Origin: JAAYHC01 sp964483175
Lineage (GTDB): Bacteria; Bacillota; UBA5301
Reading direction: 5' to 3'
Length of the DNA: 14,594 nucleotides
Assembly (NCBI GenBank): GCA_964483175.1
Contig: CAZAAT010000057.1
Location: 1-14,594, forward strand
Each line of letters opens with the position of its first letter. Within the stretch, counting starts at the first letter, position 1. The translations under genes and the position numbers were made by a program. This document shows, piece by piece, positions 14,466 through 14,594 of the stretch. The notes under the pieces are model-generated. The model was not told the origin of the DNA, did no database searches, and was given only the letters and a program-made list of their open reading frames with translations.

Positions 14466-14538
14466 AATAAGGCCGCGACGGCTTGAGATAGATTTAAAAA
14501 CTACGATTGGATTTTGACCAAGGGAGGAGAATCTACCT

Positions 14539-14594
14539 ATGGCGAAACAAAAATTTGAACGCACAAAACCGCACGTAAATATTGGAACTATTGG
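14539..14594 (+). CDS. tuf: Elongation factor Tu, N-terminal start (partial)
   Basis: The first 18 codons (MAKQKFERTKPHVNIGTI) match the invariant EF-Tu N-terminus just before the GHVDHGKTT P-loop, which lies outside the window. The start is ATG 14539, with GGGAGGAG at 14522-14529. The gene follows fusA after 73 bases with no terminator or promoter that I can recognise, so it is probably co-transcribed with fusA. It is the second tuf of the window; whether the two copies are identical cannot be judged because the visible parts do not overlap. Confidence 0.97.
   Translation, partial: MAKQKFERTKPHVNIGTI

Noticed and set aside
14469..14484. Hairpin between fusA and tuf as a terminator
   Set aside because: The stem is about 6 bp including one G-U pair, with a 3-base loop and no T-run after it; co-transcription of tuf is more likely.
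1..14594. Mobile elements, CRISPR arrays, tRNA or rRNA genes
   Set aside because: I looked through all spacers; none exceeds about 300 bases and none contains repeats, tRNA-like folds or transposase remnants.

Overview
The window is the central transcription/translation gene cluster of a bacterium. It reads, all on the + strand: end of an EF-Tu gene, rpmG, secE, nusG, rplK, rplA, rplJ, rplL, rpoB, rpoC, an L7Ae-type kink-turn protein gene, rpsL, rpsG, fusA, and the start of a second EF-Tu gene. The L7Ae-family gene between rpoC and rpsL, the Bacillota-type RpoB and RpoC sequences (RpoC opens MLDVNNF) and the strong GGAGG Shine-Dalgarno sequences point to Bacillota. The two tuf copies flanking the block suggest a class Clostridia (sensu lato) lineage. 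I cannot name the genus. No mobile element, CRISPR array, tRNA, rRNA or foreign gene is visible, and every protein gene belongs to a known family.

Layout. Bases 1-83 are the end of tuf, followed by a hairpin terminator (107-137) and a promoter region (145-187). Bases 233-2412 carry rpmG-secE-nusG-rplK-rplA. The rplK-rplA spacer holds a small RNA fold (1679-1705) that mimics the L1 site on 23S rRNA. Bases 2413-2631 hold a promoter, an L10-leader fold and an attenuator terminator ahead of rplJ-rplL (2632-3575). A terminator (3593-3627) and a new promoter (3653-3681) separate the ribosomal-protein genes from rpoB-rpoC (3874-11053). The long rpoB leader contains a possible switch at the rpoB Shine-Dalgarno. 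A near-consensus promoter starts 8 bases after the rpoC stop and drives L7Ae-rpsL-rpsG-fusA-tuf (11135 to the window end).

How the genes work together. L33, L11, L1, L10, L7/L12, S12 and S7 are ribosomal parts. EF-G and EF-Tu drive elongation. RpoB and RpoC form the RNA polymerase core, NusG couples polymerase to its regulators and the ribosome, and SecE is part of the protein-export channel. Control appears to act in segments: two RNA sites fit feedback by L1 and by L10, and rpoBC has its own promoter and leader.

The points most worth a second look are the L1-site mimic, the rpoB leader switch, the very acidic C-terminal tail of RpoB (about 117 residues), and the high share of GTG and TTG start codons in very highly expressed genes. 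Nothing here amounts to a new system. The interest lies in cis-regulation and in the RpoB tail.
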